Of a DNA stretch of 64,000 bases, positions 7,641 through 17,973 are shown in pieces (position 1 is the stretch's first letter; the number at the start of each line of letters is the position of its first letter). Made by a program: the position numbers and the translations under genes. This stretch comes from Salinimicrobium marinum (lineage in GTDB: Bacteria; Bacteroidota; Bacteroidia; Flavobacteriales; Flavobacteriaceae). Location: assembly GCF_014651535.1 (NCBI RefSeq), contig NZ_BMXB01000001.1, positions 186,001 through 250,000 of the forward strand. Direction: 5' to 3'. The notes under the pieces are model-generated. The model was not told where the DNA came from and made no database searches. It saw only the letters and a program-made list of their open reading frames with translations.

Positions 7641-10457
7641 ATGGCTGAAGCAAAAACAATGCGATTAAATAAAGTACTACGCGAATTCAATATCTCGCTA
7701 GATCGTGCTGTGGAATTTTTAAACTCCCAGGGCCACGAGATAGAGGCGCGTCCTACTACCAAAATATCCGGAGAAATTTATCAGGTTCTTTCTGATGAAT
7801 TCGAAACGGATAAGAGCAAAAAAGTCGCTTCAAAAGAAGTGGGGGAAGAGAAGCGGAAGGAGAAGGAAGAAATTCGCCTTGCCAGAGAAAGAGAGCTGGA
7901 AGACAAGCGGAAGCAGGAAGAGCGGCAGGAAATTATAAGAGCAAAAACCAATCTGGAAGGCCCAAAACAGGTAGGTAAAATAGATCTTGATAAAAAAGGT
8001 CCTGAGAAGAAAGAGCAGCCCGAAAAGCAACCGGAACCCGAGGAGAAAAAAGCACCTGAACAGCCACAGGTAGAAACTCCGAAACAAGAAGAAAAGCCAC
8101 AGCCTGCCAAACAGGAAGAGCCTGCAAAACCTGAAGTGAAAAAAGTTGAGGAGGAGAAAACTCCTTCTGAAGAAGTAGCGGAAGAAAAGCCGGCCGAGCC
8201 TGCCAGGAAAGAAGAGCCTAAGAAAGAAGAAGCGGCAAAAGAGGAATCCAAAGAAAAAGAGGAAGCTCCCAGGAAAGAGGAAACTCAGGAAGCTCCAAAA
8301 GAGGAATCTTCTACAGTTGCAACAAAATACCAGAAACTTAGCGGACCTAATTTTACAGGAGAGAAAATTGATCTTTCCCAGTTTAAGAAGCCTGTTAAGA
8401 AGAAAGATGAGAAGAAAGCAGACGCCGAAAAGGAAAAGCGTAAAAAACGCCGCAGAAGAATTAGCAAAGATGTAAAAGGAGCTCCGGGTGCCGGAGCAGG
8501 TGCTGCTGGAAATGCTAAAACACGCGGTAAGAGAGCCAAGCCGGTTACCAAGGAAGAGCCTAGCGAAGAAGAAGTGCAGAAGCAAGTGCGTGAAACGCTT
8601 GAAAAACTTCAGGGGAAATCAAGTAAAAAAGGTGCAAAATACCGAAGGGACAAAAGGGATACTCACCGTCAAAGAACAGAGGACGCCCAGCTTGAGGAAG
8701 CAAATAAGATTTTAAAAGTAACCGAATTTGTTACTGTAAGTGAAGTGGCTACGATGATGGATGTTCCGGTAACGAAAATCATTTCTGCCTGTATGTCACT
8801 TGGAATGATGGTGACGATGAACCAGCGCCTTGATGCTGAAACTATTTCTATCGTTGCAGATGAATTTGACTATGAAGTTGAATTTGTAACTGCCGATCTT
8901 GAAGAAACAAAAGAAGTAGTTCCCGAAAATCCCGAAGATCTTAAGCCAAGAGCTCCGATCGTTACGGTGATGGGACACGTTGACCATGGTAAAACATCTT
9001 TACTTGATTATATTCGTAAGGAAAATGTAATTGCCGGTGAAAGTGGAGGAATTACGCAGCATATTGGTGCCTATGGTGTTCAGCTGGAAGGCGGACAAAA
9101 AATAGCATTTCTGGATACCCCGGGTCACGAAGCCTTTACCGCAATGCGGGCAAGAGGTGCCCAGGTAACAGATATGGCTATTATTGTAATCGCGGCAGAT
9201 GATGATGTGATGCCGCAAACAAAAGAAGCTATTTCTCACGCACAGGCTGCGGGAGTACCTATAATATTTGCGATCAACAAATCTGATCTTCCAACAGCTA
9301 ATCCCGAAAAAATTAAGGAGAAGCTTGCGGCCATGAATTTATTGGTAGAAGACTGGGGTGGAAAAATTCAATCTCATGATATTTCCGCCAAAACAGGTCT
9401 AGGTGTAAAGGAATTGCTTGAAAAAGTACTTCTGGAAGCGGAAATACTGGAATTACAAGCCAACCCTAATAAGCTTGCAACAGGTACTGTTGTGGAAGCT
9501 TATCTGGATAAAGGTAGAGGATATGTGTCTACTATTTTAGTACAGGCGGGAACGCTTAAAATAGGAGATTATGTACTTGCCGGAAAACATAGTGGTAAGA
9601 TAAAAGCCATGCATGATGAGCGTGGAAATGAGGTGAAGGAGGCAGGCCCTTCAACACCGGTTTCTATTCTTGGTCTGGATGGTGCGCCACAGGCGGGTGA
9701 TAAATTCAAGGTGATGACAGATGAGCGTGAGGCCAAGGATCTTGCTGCCAAACGAACTCAGTTACAAAGAGAGCAATCTGTCCGTACACAGCGACATATT
9801 ACGCTTGATGAAATTGGAAGGCGTATTGCTCTTGGAGACTTTAAGGAGCTCAACATTATCCTTAAAGGTGATGTGGATGGATCTGTGGAAGCGCTTACAG
9901 ATAGTTTCCAGAAACTTTCTACGGAAGAGATCCAGGTGAACATTATTCATAAAGGGGTTGGAGCAATTACCGAAAGTGATGTATTGCTTGCTTCGGCTTC
10001 CGATGCAATTATCATTGGATTTAATGTACGACCAGCAGGAAATGCCAGAACGGTAGCCGAAAAAGAAGAAATAGATATCAGGACGTACTCCATTATCTAC
10101 GATGCGATCAATGATCTGAAAGATGCGATGGAAGGAATGTTGTCTCCTGTAATGAAAGAGGAGATTACCGGAAATGCTGAAATCAGGGAAATATTCAAAG
10201 TTTCTAAGATTGGTAGTATTGCAGGTTGTATGGTAACTGATGGTAAGATCTACAGAAACTCACAGATCCGATTGATTCGTGATGGAGTGGTTGTTTATAC
10301 AGGACTTCTTGCTTCTCTTAAGAGATTCAAGGATGATGTTAAGGAAGTTTCCAAAGGATATGATTGTGGTCTTCAAATCAAGAACTACAATGATATTAAG
10401 GAAGGTGATGTAGTAGAAGCATTCCAGGAAGTTGCAGTTAAGAAGAAACTGAAATAG
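7641..10457 (+). CDS. infB: Translation initiation factor IF-2
   Basis: IF-2 is the GTPase that brings initiator tRNA to the 30S subunit. The 938-aa product has a short N-terminal IF2_N motif (about 1-55), a very long charged low-complexity linker rich in Lys, Glu and Pro (about 60-290), a second IF2_N region (about 355-405) and the GTPase core starting with G1 GHVDHGKT at residues 445-452, followed by DTPGHEAF and NKSD. The C-terminal beta-barrel domains are complete. The long linker is typical of Bacteroidota IF-2. The operon ends at the hairpin near 10476. Confidence 0.97.
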   Translation: MAEAKTMRLNKVLREFNISLDRAVEFLNSQGHEIEARPTTKISGEIYQVLSDEFETDKSKKVASKEVGEEKRKEKEEIRLARERELEDKRKQEERQEIIRAKTNLEGPKQVGKIDLDKKGPEKKEQPEKQPEPEEKKAPEQPQVETPKQEEKPQPAKQEEPAKPEVKKVEEEKTPSEEVAEEKPAEPARKEEPKKEEAAKEESKEKEEAPRKEETQEAPKEESSTVATKYQKLSGPNFTGEKIDLSQFKKPVKKKDEKKADAEKEKRKKRRRRISKDVKGAPGAGAGAAGNAKTRGKRAKPVTKEEPSEEEVQKQVRETLEKLQGKSSKKGAKYRRDKRDTHRQRTEDAQLEEANKILKVTEFVTVSEVATMMDVPVTKIISACMSLGMMVTMNQRLDAETISIVADEFDYEVEFVTADLEETKEVVPENPEDLKPRAPIVTVMGHVDHGKTSLLDYIRKENVIAGESGGITQHIGAYGVQLEGGQKIAFLDTPGHEAFTAMRARGAQVTDMAIIVIAADDDVMPQTKEAISHAQAAGVPIIFAINKSDLPTANPEKIKEKLAAMNLLVEDWGGKIQSHDISAKTGLGVKELLEKVLLEAEILELQANPNKLATGTVVEAYLDKGRGYVSTILVQAGTLKIGDYVLAGKHSGKIKAMHDERGNEVKEAGPSTPVSILGLDGAPQAGDKFKVMTDEREAKDLAAKRTQLQREQSVRTQRHITLDEIGRRIALGDFKELNIILKGDVDGSVEALTDSFQKLSTEEIQVNIIHKGVGAITESDVLLASASDAIIIGFNVRPAGNARTVAEKEEIDIRTYSIIYDAINDLKDAMEGMLSPVMKEEITGNAEIREIFKVSKIGSIAGCMVTDGKIYRNSQIRLIRDGVVVYTGLLASLKRFKDDVKEVSKGYDCGLQIKNYNDIKEGDVVEAFQEVAVKKKLK

Positions 10458-10475
10458 ATCTGAATTACAGATATA

Positions 10476-10507
10476 AAAAAAAGGGACGCCGCGGTGTCCC
10501 TTTTTTA
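10476..10507. terminator. Bidirectional intrinsic terminator between infB and the SPOR gene
   Basis: An 8-bp stem (GGGACGCC with GGTGTCCC, one G-T pair) is flanked by an A run on the left and a T run on the right. It can therefore stop both infB on the plus strand and the convergent SPOR gene on the minus strand. Confidence 0.85.
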
Positions 10508-10522
10508 TTGCTTTATATTTTC

Positions 10523-10906
10523 CTACTTCCTGTCCGGCTTAAAGCGAAATGCTGCAGGAAAGCTTTGCTTGATCTCTAAAAGCGCCCTGTCGGCTTCCAG
10601 ACTGTTTCTGAAGTTGCCTATCCATACCTTGTAATTAGGAGTTTCATATACTATAGTAGAAGGCCAGTCAGAATTTAGGCTTCGGAATTCTTTGATGGCA
10701 TCGCTGGCCTTTTTGTTGTCTCCGGAAAAGATCTGAATCCTGTACCGGTCTCCGATACGACTTTCTTTTCCCATTTCAGTTTTTAAATCCAGTAACTGAG
10801 GAATTAACGAATCCTGACTTACCTGAACGTGGCCTTCCTGCCCGAAACCCGAAAACCCAATTCCGAAAACAAAGGCAGCTGCAATAAAAATGTTCTTTTT
10901 ATTCAA
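10523..10906 (-). CDS. Exported SPOR-domain protein
   Basis: This 127-aa protein has an N-terminal signal peptide (about residues 1-22, hydrophobic core FIAAAFVFGIGF, cut before QEGHV). The C-terminal SPOR fold covers about residues 53-122 (RYRIQIFSGDNKKASDAIKE, then YKVWIGNFRNSLEADRALLE). SPOR domains bind septal peptidoglycan lacking stem peptides, so a periplasmic envelope role is likely. It is convergent with infB, shares its terminator, and appears monocistronic. Confidence 0.88.
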   Translation of the reverse strand: MNKKNIFIAAAFVFGIGFSGFGQEGHVQVSQDSLIPQLLDLKTEMGKESRIGDRYRIQIFSGDNKKASDAIKEFRSLNSDWPSTIVYETPNYKVWIGNFRNSLEADRALLEIKQSFPAAFRFKPDRK

Positions 10907-11042
10907 AACGATTTATTTTTTATAAATTTCTGAAAAACAAAAGTATAACATTAACGATTAATTCCTGTCGATAGTATTATTTAGAATAAATATAAATTAA
11001 CCATTAACACTGCTCTGCATTCCTCAAATCGACTTTAAGTAT

Positions 11043-11050
11043 TACTTTTG
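11043..11050 (+). promoter_or_regulatory. Candidate -7 element of the act-cox respiratory operon
   Basis: TACTTTTG matches TAnnTTTG about 93 bp before the actA start. No convincing TTG is found at the usual -33 spacing, so this is supported by one box only. Confidence 0.45.
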
Positions 11051-11142
11051 TCCGTAAATTTTCCGGTACTAAAATATGATAAATATCACGTTTTTGTTAC
11101 TCTAAAAATCGTACCAAACAAGACGTTAATTCAACTTATAAT

Positions 11143-12519
11143 ATGAAAAAGGTGAAATACCGCCATTCAGCCGCTCGATTACTTTTCTTAAGTTTTTCGT
11201 TTTTTATATCATTTTCAACGCTGGTAATGGCGCAACAGGATTCTGAGCTTGCTAAAGGTGAACAGCAGGGAACTTCAGAAAGACAGGGTGATGTTGCGGG
11301 GCCAGAAGAAGCATCGGTAGAAGCAACTCCCGAGGATGGGGATGCAGCTGCTGGTAAGGCATTATTCAATTCATTGTGTGCTGCATGTCATAAGCTGGAC
11401 GGTAACTCTATTGGGCCACCGCTTCGTGGAGTGGCAGAAAGAAGGGAAAATGACTGGTTGCATAGCTGGATTTCTAACAGTGCAGCCATGATCGCAGCGG
11501 GTGATGAAACTGCTGTTGAAATTTACAATGAGTATAATCAAACTGCAATGCCTCCGTTCCCGCAATTGAGCGATGAGGATATTGACAATATTTTAGCCTA
11601 TACCAGTCAGCCCAAAGCTGTTCCTCAGGAGCAACAAGCTGGAGGCGGTGAAGGTGCTGCTGCCGGTGGGGGCGGTGGAGTTTCTACAGATATTATTCTG
11701 GGAATACTTGCTTTCGTGTTGTTGATGCTGCTTGCAATTTTATTCCTTGTAAACAGAACGCTCAGGAGATTTGCTACTGCAAGCGGAGTGCAGCTTCCTG
11801 AAAAGCCGAAAAGAACTCCAATCTGGAAATCTTTTGTCGAGAATCAATTTCTCGTGTTGACAAGTGCTGTAGTTTTATTGCTTGTTGGAGCGTATTTCTT
11901 CTATGGATTCGTGATGCAGGTAGGAGTAGATCAGGGGTATCAGCCAATACAGCCAATACATTTTTCTCATAAAATACATGCCGGTGATAACCAGATAGAA
12001 TGTAAATTCTGTCACTCTTCGGCCAGAGTGTCTAAAACATCGGGAATCCCATCTCTGAATGTTTGTATGAACTGCCATAAATCAATTGGAGAGGTTGCCG
12101 ATGATACTGCAACAGATGAGTACAGCAAGGAATTCTATGATGGAGAAATTGCTAAATTATACGATGCTGTTGGATGGGATCCTGCTTCACAATCTTATAC
12201 AGGAGAGACAGAGCCGGTTAAATGGGTGAGGATTCATAACCTTCCTGATTTTGCATACTTCAACCACTCTCAGCACGTGGAAGTGGGTGGTATTGCTTGT
12301 CAAACCTGTCACGGTCCTGTAGAGGAAATGGAGATTATGTATCAAAATGCGCCTCTAACAATGGGATGGTGTGTTAACTGTCACCGTGAAACTAATGTCA
12401 GGACTGCAGGTAATGAATACTATGAGAAAGTTCATGAAGAGCTCTCTAAAAAATATGAGGTTGAAGAATTGACCGTGGCCCAAATGGGTGGGATTGAGTG
12501 TATGAAATGCCACTATTAA
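11143..12519 (+). CDS. actA: Alternative complex III multihaem cytochrome c subunit ActA, with N-terminal monohaem domain
   Basis: ActA carries electrons within alternative complex III, the quinol:cytochrome c/oxidase oxidoreductase that replaces bc1. The 458-aa product has a signal peptide (about 1-31) and a monohaem cytochrome c domain with CAACH at 79-83. A Gly/Ala-rich linker (166-180) and two membrane helices (about 184-203 and 236-257) follow. A cytochrome c7-like region has five CxxCH motifs at 287, 308, 386, 410 and 453, the last one residue from the C-terminus. Six haem sites is one more than the pentahaem ActA described in Rhodothermus. It is the first gene of an eight-gene operon. 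Confidence 0.93.
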   Translation: MKKVKYRHSAARLLFLSFSFFISFSTLVMAQQDSELAKGEQQGTSERQGDVAGPEEASVEATPEDGDAAAGKALFNSLCAACHKLDGNSIGPPLRGVAERRENDWLHSWISNSAAMIAAGDETAVEIYNEYNQTAMPPFPQLSDEDIDNILAYTSQPKAVPQEQQAGGGEGAAAGGGGGVSTDIILGILAFVLLMLLAILFLVNRTLRRFATASGVQLPEKPKRTPIWKSFVENQFLVLTSAVVLLLVGAYFFYGFVMQVGVDQGYQPIQPIHFSHKIHAGDNQIECKFCHSSARVSKTSGIPSLNVCMNCHKSIGEVADDTATDEYSKEFYDGEIAKLYDAVGWDPASQSYTGETEPVKWVRIHNLPDFAYFNHSQHVEVGGIACQTCHGPVEEMEIMYQNAPLTMGWCVNCHRETNVRTAGNEYYEKVHEELSKKYEVEELTVAQMGGIECMKCHY

Positions 12520-12547
12520 TTAATTTAAAGAAGTAATATTTAAATAT

Positions 12548-15500
12548 ATGTCATCAAACAAGAAATACTGGCAAAGTGTTGAAGAGCTGAAAGAATCCAG
12601 CTCTATTGTTGAGGCGCGTCAGCAAAATGAATTTGCAGAAGAAATACCTACAGATGAGTTCCTGGGAGATAAGGAATCTCTTGAAGGTTCAACTACTTCT
12701 CGTAGAGACTTTTTGAAATATGTTGGTTTTAGTACGGCAGCAGCATCCTTGGCTGCCTGTGAGGGCCCTGTAATGAAGTCTATTCCTTATGTGGTTCAGC
12801 CCGAGCGTATTGTTCCGGGTGTGGCAAATTACTATGCTACTACTATGGCCGATGGTTTTGATTTTTCGGGTGTCCTTGTGAAGACCCGGGAAGGAAGACC
12901 AATTAAAATTGAACAAAATACTATGGCGAATACCGGTGCCAATGCACGGGTTCACGCTTCTGTGTTATCGTTATATGACAAAAACAGAATAAAACGTCCT
13001 GTTGCTAATGGTGAAGTTGTGTCCTGGGATCAGTTTGACCGTGAAGTAACAGAGAAGCTTCGGAATATTTCCGGAGAAATAGTAGTGCTTTCGCACACAT
13101 TTGCGAGCCCTTCTACTTCAAAATTGATTAATGAGTTTTCTGAAGCATTCGGAAATGTAAGGCATGTGGTGTATGATACAGTTTCGGAAGATGCTGCGCT
13201 GAATGCTTTTCAGGCTAAATACGGTCAACGTGCATTACCTTCTTATGACTTCTCCCGGGCAGAAACTATTGTTTCTGTAGGTGCAGATTTCCTTGGGGAC
13301 TGGGCCGGTGGTGGTTATGATGCTGCTTATGCAAAAGGGCGTATTCCGAAGAACGGAAGGATGTCACGTCATGTTCAGTTTGAATCTAATTTCTCTATGG
13401 CAGGGGCAAACGCAGATAAGCGTGTGCCGGTAACGCCATCACAGCAAAGAGCTGTTTTATCTGCTCTTTACGGATATATAGCAGGTGGTAGTTCCACTAG
13501 TAACCTTCCTGCTCATATAGATGATGCAGTTGTGAAGGCGGCCCGCCAGTTACGTAAGTCTGGAAGTGGAGCTGTAGTGGTTTCGGGTATTCCAGATGCA
13601 GATGCTCAATCACTTGTGCTTGCAATAAACGAAGCTTTGGGTAGCAGAGTAATGGATGCTGCTAATCCAAGAATGCTTCGTCAGGGTAATGCTGCGGAAG
13701 TGCAGCGACTTGTTACTGACATGAATGCAGGTGCTGTAGGTGCTCTTCTTATAGTAGGGGTGAACCCGGCATATAGCCTTCCAAATGCAGATGAGTTCGT
13801 TGAAGGATTGAAGAATGTAGATCTTTCGGTTGCATTTTCCATGAGAGAAGATGAGACGGCGAAACTTTGTCAATATGTTGGTGCAACGCCACATTATCTT
13901 GAAAGTTGGGGAGATGTTCAATTTACAAGCAACAGGTTTGGATTGATTCAGCCAACTATCCGACCGTTATTTGATACAAGACAATTCCAGGATACCTTAT
14001 TGAGGTGGAATGGTAATTCAATGTCGTACTATGAATATTTAAAAGATACCTGGGGATCTTTAGGTAACAGTGGATGGAATGATGCAGTGCATGACGGGAT
14101 ATTTGAAGGTACCGCGCCTGCAAACACCGCACCTGTAAATCAGGCAGCAGCACCTTCTGTAAGTAGTGATGCTGTTGCAGCCAGAAATCTTTCAGAAACT
14201 GAAGGCAGTGGCCTTGAACTTGAATTATATACTTCTGTTTCTTTGGGAGATGGCCAGCAGGCAAACAACCCATGGCTTCAGGAAATGCCAGATCCTATTA
14301 CCAGGGCTTCCTGGGATAATTACCTTAAGGTTTCAAGACCCGATGCAGAGGAAATGGGACTTGTTAACCGACACGTTTCTGATGGGGCGCTTAACGGAAG
14401 TTATGTGAATGTAACCGTGGGTGATACTGTTGTGGAAAATGTTCCAGTATTTATTCAGCCGGGACAGGCAAAAGGAGCAGTTTCCCTTGCGCTTGGTTAT
14501 GGTAAGAAAGCAGGCATCCAAAAAGAAATGCAGGTAGGTGTAAATGCCTATCCTCTATATAAAGATTTTAAATCTTTCCAGAAGGTAACTATTGAAAAAG
14601 TTGGGGGAGAGCACGAGTTTGCTTGCTTGCAGCTGCATAACACCTTGATGGGAAGAGGCGATGTTATTAAAGAAACAACTTTAGAGATCTTTAATACCCT
14701 CGATGTTCATGAGTGGAACAAAATGCCGGAAGTTTCCTTAAATCATATCGAAACTCCTGTAACTTCACCCGATGTTGACCTTTGGGAAGGTTTTGATCGA
14801 ACGGTAGGGCATCATTTCAATATGTCAATTGACCTTAATGCCTGTACGGGTTGTGGAGCTTGTGTGATTGCATGTCATGCAGAGAACAATGTTCCTGTGG
14901 TAGGTAAGGAAGAAGTGCGTAAGTACAGAGATATGCACTGGCTTAGAATTGACCGTTACTATTCTTCTGAAGACACTTTTGAAGGAGATATTAAGAAAAA
15001 AGACCTTATGTCTGGTCTTGGAGAATCCCTTACTCAATTTGGGGAAATGGAAAATGCTGCAGATAATCCGCAGGTTGTATTCCAGCCGATGCTTTGTCAG
15101 CACTGTAACCATGCGCCATGTGAAACAGTATGTCCTGTTGCCGCAACGATGCACGGACGCCAAGGTCAAAACCAGATGGTTTATAACAGATGTGTTGGAA
15201 CACGTTACTGTGCAAACAACTGTCCTTATAAAGTTCGTAGGTTCAACTGGTTCCTTTACAACAAGAATGATGAGTTCGATTACAATATGAACAACGATTT
15301 AGGTCGTATGGTGCTGAATCCTGATGTGACGGTACGTTCACGTGGAGTAATGGAGAAGTGTTCATTTTGTATTCAAAAAACTCAAAAAACCATTCTTGAT
15401 GCGAAAAGAGAAGGTAGAGCCATTACTGATGGGGAATTCCAGACGGCTTGTTCTCTTGCCTGTGATAAAGGTGCGATCGTATTTGGAGATGTGAATGATA

Positions 15501-15619
15501 AAGAAAGTGTGGTTTATCAGAAGAAAGAAGATGAAAGAATGTATCATACACTTGAGTATTTAGGAACTAAACCAAATGTGATGTATCAAACCAAGATCAG
15601 AAATACATCAGAAGCTTAA
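12548..15619 (+). CDS. actB: Alternative complex III molybdopterin-like/iron-sulfur subunit ActB
   Basis: ActB forms the extracytoplasmic electron-transfer arm of alternative complex III. The 1023-aa product has a long N-terminal extension, then a twin-arginine-like SRRDFLK (51-57) followed by a lipobox-like SLAAC with C71, so it may be both Tat-exported and lipidated. A large region resembling molybdopterin oxidoreductases follows, which in this family holds no molybdenum. The C-terminal ferredoxin-like part has cysteine clusters CTGCGACVIAC (from 766), CQHCNHAPCETVC, CVGTRYCANNC and CSFC/CSLAC, enough for four iron-sulfur clusters. It follows actA by 28 bp. Confidence 0.94.
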   Translation: MSSNKKYWQSVEELKESSSIVEARQQNEFAEEIPTDEFLGDKESLEGSTTSRRDFLKYVGFSTAAASLAACEGPVMKSIPYVVQPERIVPGVANYYATTMADGFDFSGVLVKTREGRPIKIEQNTMANTGANARVHASVLSLYDKNRIKRPVANGEVVSWDQFDREVTEKLRNISGEIVVLSHTFASPSTSKLINEFSEAFGNVRHVVYDTVSEDAALNAFQAKYGQRALPSYDFSRAETIVSVGADFLGDWAGGGYDAAYAKGRIPKNGRMSRHVQFESNFSMAGANADKRVPVTPSQQRAVLSALYGYIAGGSSTSNLPAHIDDAVVKAARQLRKSGSGAVVVSGIPDADAQSLVLAINEALGSRVMDAANPRMLRQGNAAEVQRLVTDMNAGAVGALLIVGVNPAYSLPNADEFVEGLKNVDLSVAFSMREDETAKLCQYVGATPHYLESWGDVQFTSNRFGLIQPTIRPLFDTRQFQDTLLRWNGNSMSYYEYLKDTWGSLGNSGWNDAVHDGIFEGTAPANTAPVNQAAAPSVSSDAVAARNLSETEGSGLELELYTSVSLGDGQQANNPWLQEMPDPITRASWDNYLKVSRPDAEEMGLVNRHVSDGALNGSYVNVTVGDTVVENVPVFIQPGQAKGAVSLALGYGKKAGIQKEMQVGVNAYPLYKDFKSFQKVTIEKVGGEHEFACLQLHNTLMGRGDVIKETTLEIFNTLDVHEWNKMPEVSLNHIETPVTSPDVDLWEGFDRTVGHHFNMSIDLNACTGCGACVIACHAENNVPVVGKEEVRKYRDMHWLRIDRYYSSEDTFEGDIKKKDLMSGLGESLTQFGEMENAADNPQVVFQPMLCQHCNHAPCETVCPVAATMHGRQGQNQMVYNRCVGTRYCANNCPYKVRRFNWFLYNKNDEFDYNMNNDLGRMVLNPDVTVRSRGVMEKCSFCIQKTQKTILDAKREGRAITDGEFQTACSLACDKGAIVFGDVNDKESVVYQKKEDERMYHTLEYLGTKPNVMYQTKIRNTSEA

Positions 15620-15650
15620 AATTTAACTTAGAATCAATTATAAAAAGGAT

Positions 15651-17441
15651 ATGTCTCATTACGAAGCACCTATACGAAAGCCTTTAGTAACCGGCAACAA
15701 AACCTTCCACGATGTGACGGTTGATGTTGCTGCTCCGGTTGAAGGAAAGGCAAATAAAACCTGGTGGATTGTATTCTCCATCGCGCTTGTAGCTTTTCTT
15801 TGGGGGCTGGGTTGTATAATTTATACCGTTTCTACCGGAATTGGAGTCTGGGGATTGAACAGGACCGTAGGTTGGGCCTGGGATATTACAAACTTTGTTT
15901 GGTGGGTAGGTATTGGTCACGCCGGTACATTGATCTCGGCGGTACTGTTATTGTTCCGCCAGAAATGGAGAATGGCTATTAACCGTTCTGCAGAGGCAAT
16001 GACCATTTTCTCTGTAATGCAGGCCGGATTGTTCCCTATCATTCACATGGGGCGTCCATGGCTGGCTTACTGGGTAGTGCCAATCCCTAACCAGTTTGGT
16101 TCACTATGGGTGAATTTTAACTCTCCGTTGCTTTGGGACGTATTTGCAATCTCAACATATTTATCTGTTTCCCTCGTATTCTGGTGGACAGGTTTGCTTC
16201 CTGACTTTGCTATGCTTCGTGACAGAGTTGCAAAACCTTTTCAGAAACATATCTATGGAATTCTAAGTTTTGGATGGTCTGGGCGGGCCAAAGACTGGCA
16301 GCGTTTTGAAGAAGTGTCCCTTGTACTTGCCGGATTGGCAACACCCCTTGTACTTTCGGTACACACTATTGTATCCTTTGACTTTGCTACTTCGGTAATT
16401 CCTGGATGGCATACCACGATTTTCCCTCCTTACTTTGTTGCGGGAGCAGTTTTCTCGGGATTTGCAATGGTAAATACCTTGCTTATTATCATGAGAAAAG
16501 TTTCTAATCTTGAAGATTATATTACTATTCAGCATATCGAGTTGATGAACATTGTAATCATGATTACAGGTTCGATTGTTGGTGTGGCTTATATTACTGA
16601 GTTGTTCGTAGCATGGTATTCCGGAGTGGAATATGAGCAGTATGCTTTTCTTAACCGTGCAACCGGACCTTACTGGTGGGCTTACTGGGCAATGATGACC
16701 TGTAACGTTTTTTCTCCGCAGTTCATGTGGTTCAAAAAACTTCGTACCAGCATCATGTTCTCATTCTTTATCTCAATAGTTGTAAACATAGGGATGTGGT
16801 TTGAGCGGTTTGTAATTATTGTGACTTCATTGCACCGTGATTATTTGCCTTCTTCATGGACTATGTTCTCTCCAACATTTGTGGATATTGGAATCTTTAT
16901 AGGAACAATAGGCTTCTTCTTTGTACTGTTTTTACTGTATGCTAGATCATTCCCGGTAATAGCACAGGCAGAGGTAAAAACTATCCTGAAATCTTCTGGA
17001 GATAAGTACAAAAAATTAAGAGCCGAGCACGGAGATCATGTAGATCATTATGATCCTGTTGTACGCGAACCTGCAGTAAATACGGAAGACGGACTTGTAG
17101 AAAAAGATGATCCTGCAATAGATGATGGGCATGAGCCTACTGTGAATGCAGACGGACTTATAGATTCTGAAGTTACCAAAGACAGGGTTGACGAAATGCT
17201 TGCGCATATTGGCACTTTTGATCCTGCGGTACAAAAAGCAGATGACCTTCAGAAGATAAAAGGAATTGGACCTTTACTTGAGCAAAAACTTCATCAGCTT
17301 GGTATTTATACATACGATCAGGTAAGCAGGTTAAGGAGAGGAGATTATATATTGCTTGACAGTATTATTGAAACTTTCCCGCTTCAGGAACAAAGAGGGG
17401 ATTGGGCAGTTCAGGCAAACCAACTAAAAAATAAACAATAA
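15651..17441 (+). CDS. actC: Alternative complex III NrfD-like membrane subunit ActC with a C-terminal helix-hairpin-helix tail
   Basis: ActC is a polytopic NrfD/PsrC-type membrane protein that contributes a quinol site to alternative complex III. In the 596-aa product the membrane core runs to about residue 445, with conserved GIGHAGTLISAVLLLFRQKW and HMGRPWLAYW. A charged Asp/Glu/His linker and a small helix-hairpin-helix-like domain (LQKIKGIGPLLEQKLHQLG, about 541-590) make it about 100 residues longer than a bare NrfD core. Its stop codon overlaps the actD start by one base (TAATG), so translation is probably coupled. Confidence 0.92.
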   Translation: MSHYEAPIRKPLVTGNKTFHDVTVDVAAPVEGKANKTWWIVFSIALVAFLWGLGCIIYTVSTGIGVWGLNRTVGWAWDITNFVWWVGIGHAGTLISAVLLLFRQKWRMAINRSAEAMTIFSVMQAGLFPIIHMGRPWLAYWVVPIPNQFGSLWVNFNSPLLWDVFAISTYLSVSLVFWWTGLLPDFAMLRDRVAKPFQKHIYGILSFGWSGRAKDWQRFEEVSLVLAGLATPLVLSVHTIVSFDFATSVIPGWHTTIFPPYFVAGAVFSGFAMVNTLLIIMRKVSNLEDYITIQHIELMNIVIMITGSIVGVAYITELFVAWYSGVEYEQYAFLNRATGPYWWAYWAMMTCNVFSPQFMWFKKLRTSIMFSFFISIVVNIGMWFERFVIIVTSLHRDYLPSSWTMFSPTFVDIGIFIGTIGFFFVLFLLYARSFPVIAQAEVKTILKSSGDKYKKLRAEHGDHVDHYDPVVREPAVNTEDGLVEKDDPAIDDGHEPTVNADGLIDSEVTKDRVDEMLAHIGTFDPAVQKADDLQKIKGIGPLLEQKLHQLGIYTYDQVSRLRRGDYILLDSIIETFPLQEQRGDWAVQANQLKNKQ

Positions 17442-17968
17442 TGGCATCAAAAGTTATACACGCTATATATTCCGATGACGATTTGCTGTTACAAGCTGTA
17501 AAGCAAGTTCGTGAAGCCCGTTACCATATTGGTGAAGTTTATACGCCTTTTCCGGTTCACGGTCTTGATAAAGCAATGGGACTTGCACCAACCAGGCTTG
17601 CAATCACTTCCTTTTTATACGGTGTTGTTGGGTTGGTAGTGGCCACTGTGATGATGAACTATATCATGATCGAGGACTGGCCAATGGACATTGGAGGAAA
17701 GCCAAGTTTCAGCTATATCCAGAATATGCCGGCTTTTGTGCCTATTATGTTCGAATTGACAGTTTTCTTTGCCGCTCACCTTATGGTGATCACCTTTTAT
17801 CTTAGAAGTAAACTTTGGCCATTCAAAAAGGCGGAAAATCCTGATGTAAGAACTACAGATGACCATTTTCTTATGGAAGTGGAAGTAGGGAATCACAATA
17901 CACGAGACCTGACTGAATTCTTATACCAGACCGGTGCTTTGGAGATTAAATTAATTGATAACAAATAA
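17441..17968 (+). CDS. actD: Alternative complex III subunit ActD (DUF3341)
   Basis: This 175-aa protein has an N-terminal soluble part (YSDDDLLLQAVKQVREARYH) and two membrane helices (about residues 55-76 and 95-118), the pattern of the DUF3341 family. ActD is an accessory membrane subunit of alternative complex III with no cofactor site. The conserved EVYTPFPVHGLDKAMGL segment, typical of the family, is present. The start ATG overlaps the actC stop, and actE begins 5 bp later. Confidence 0.93.
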   Translation: MASKVIHAIYSDDDLLLQAVKQVREARYHIGEVYTPFPVHGLDKAMGLAPTRLAITSFLYGVVGLVVATVMMNYIMIEDWPMDIGGKPSFSYIQNMPAFVPIMFELTVFFAAHLMVITFYLRSKLWPFKKAENPDVRTTDDHFLMEVEVGNHNTRDLTEFLYQTGALEIKLIDNK

Positions 17969-17973
17969 ACCCG

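Noticed and set aside
7781-8585. Long minus-strand frames opposite the infB linker
   Set aside because: They are Ser/Phe/Leu-rich mirror products of the Lys/Glu-rich low-complexity linker, not genes.
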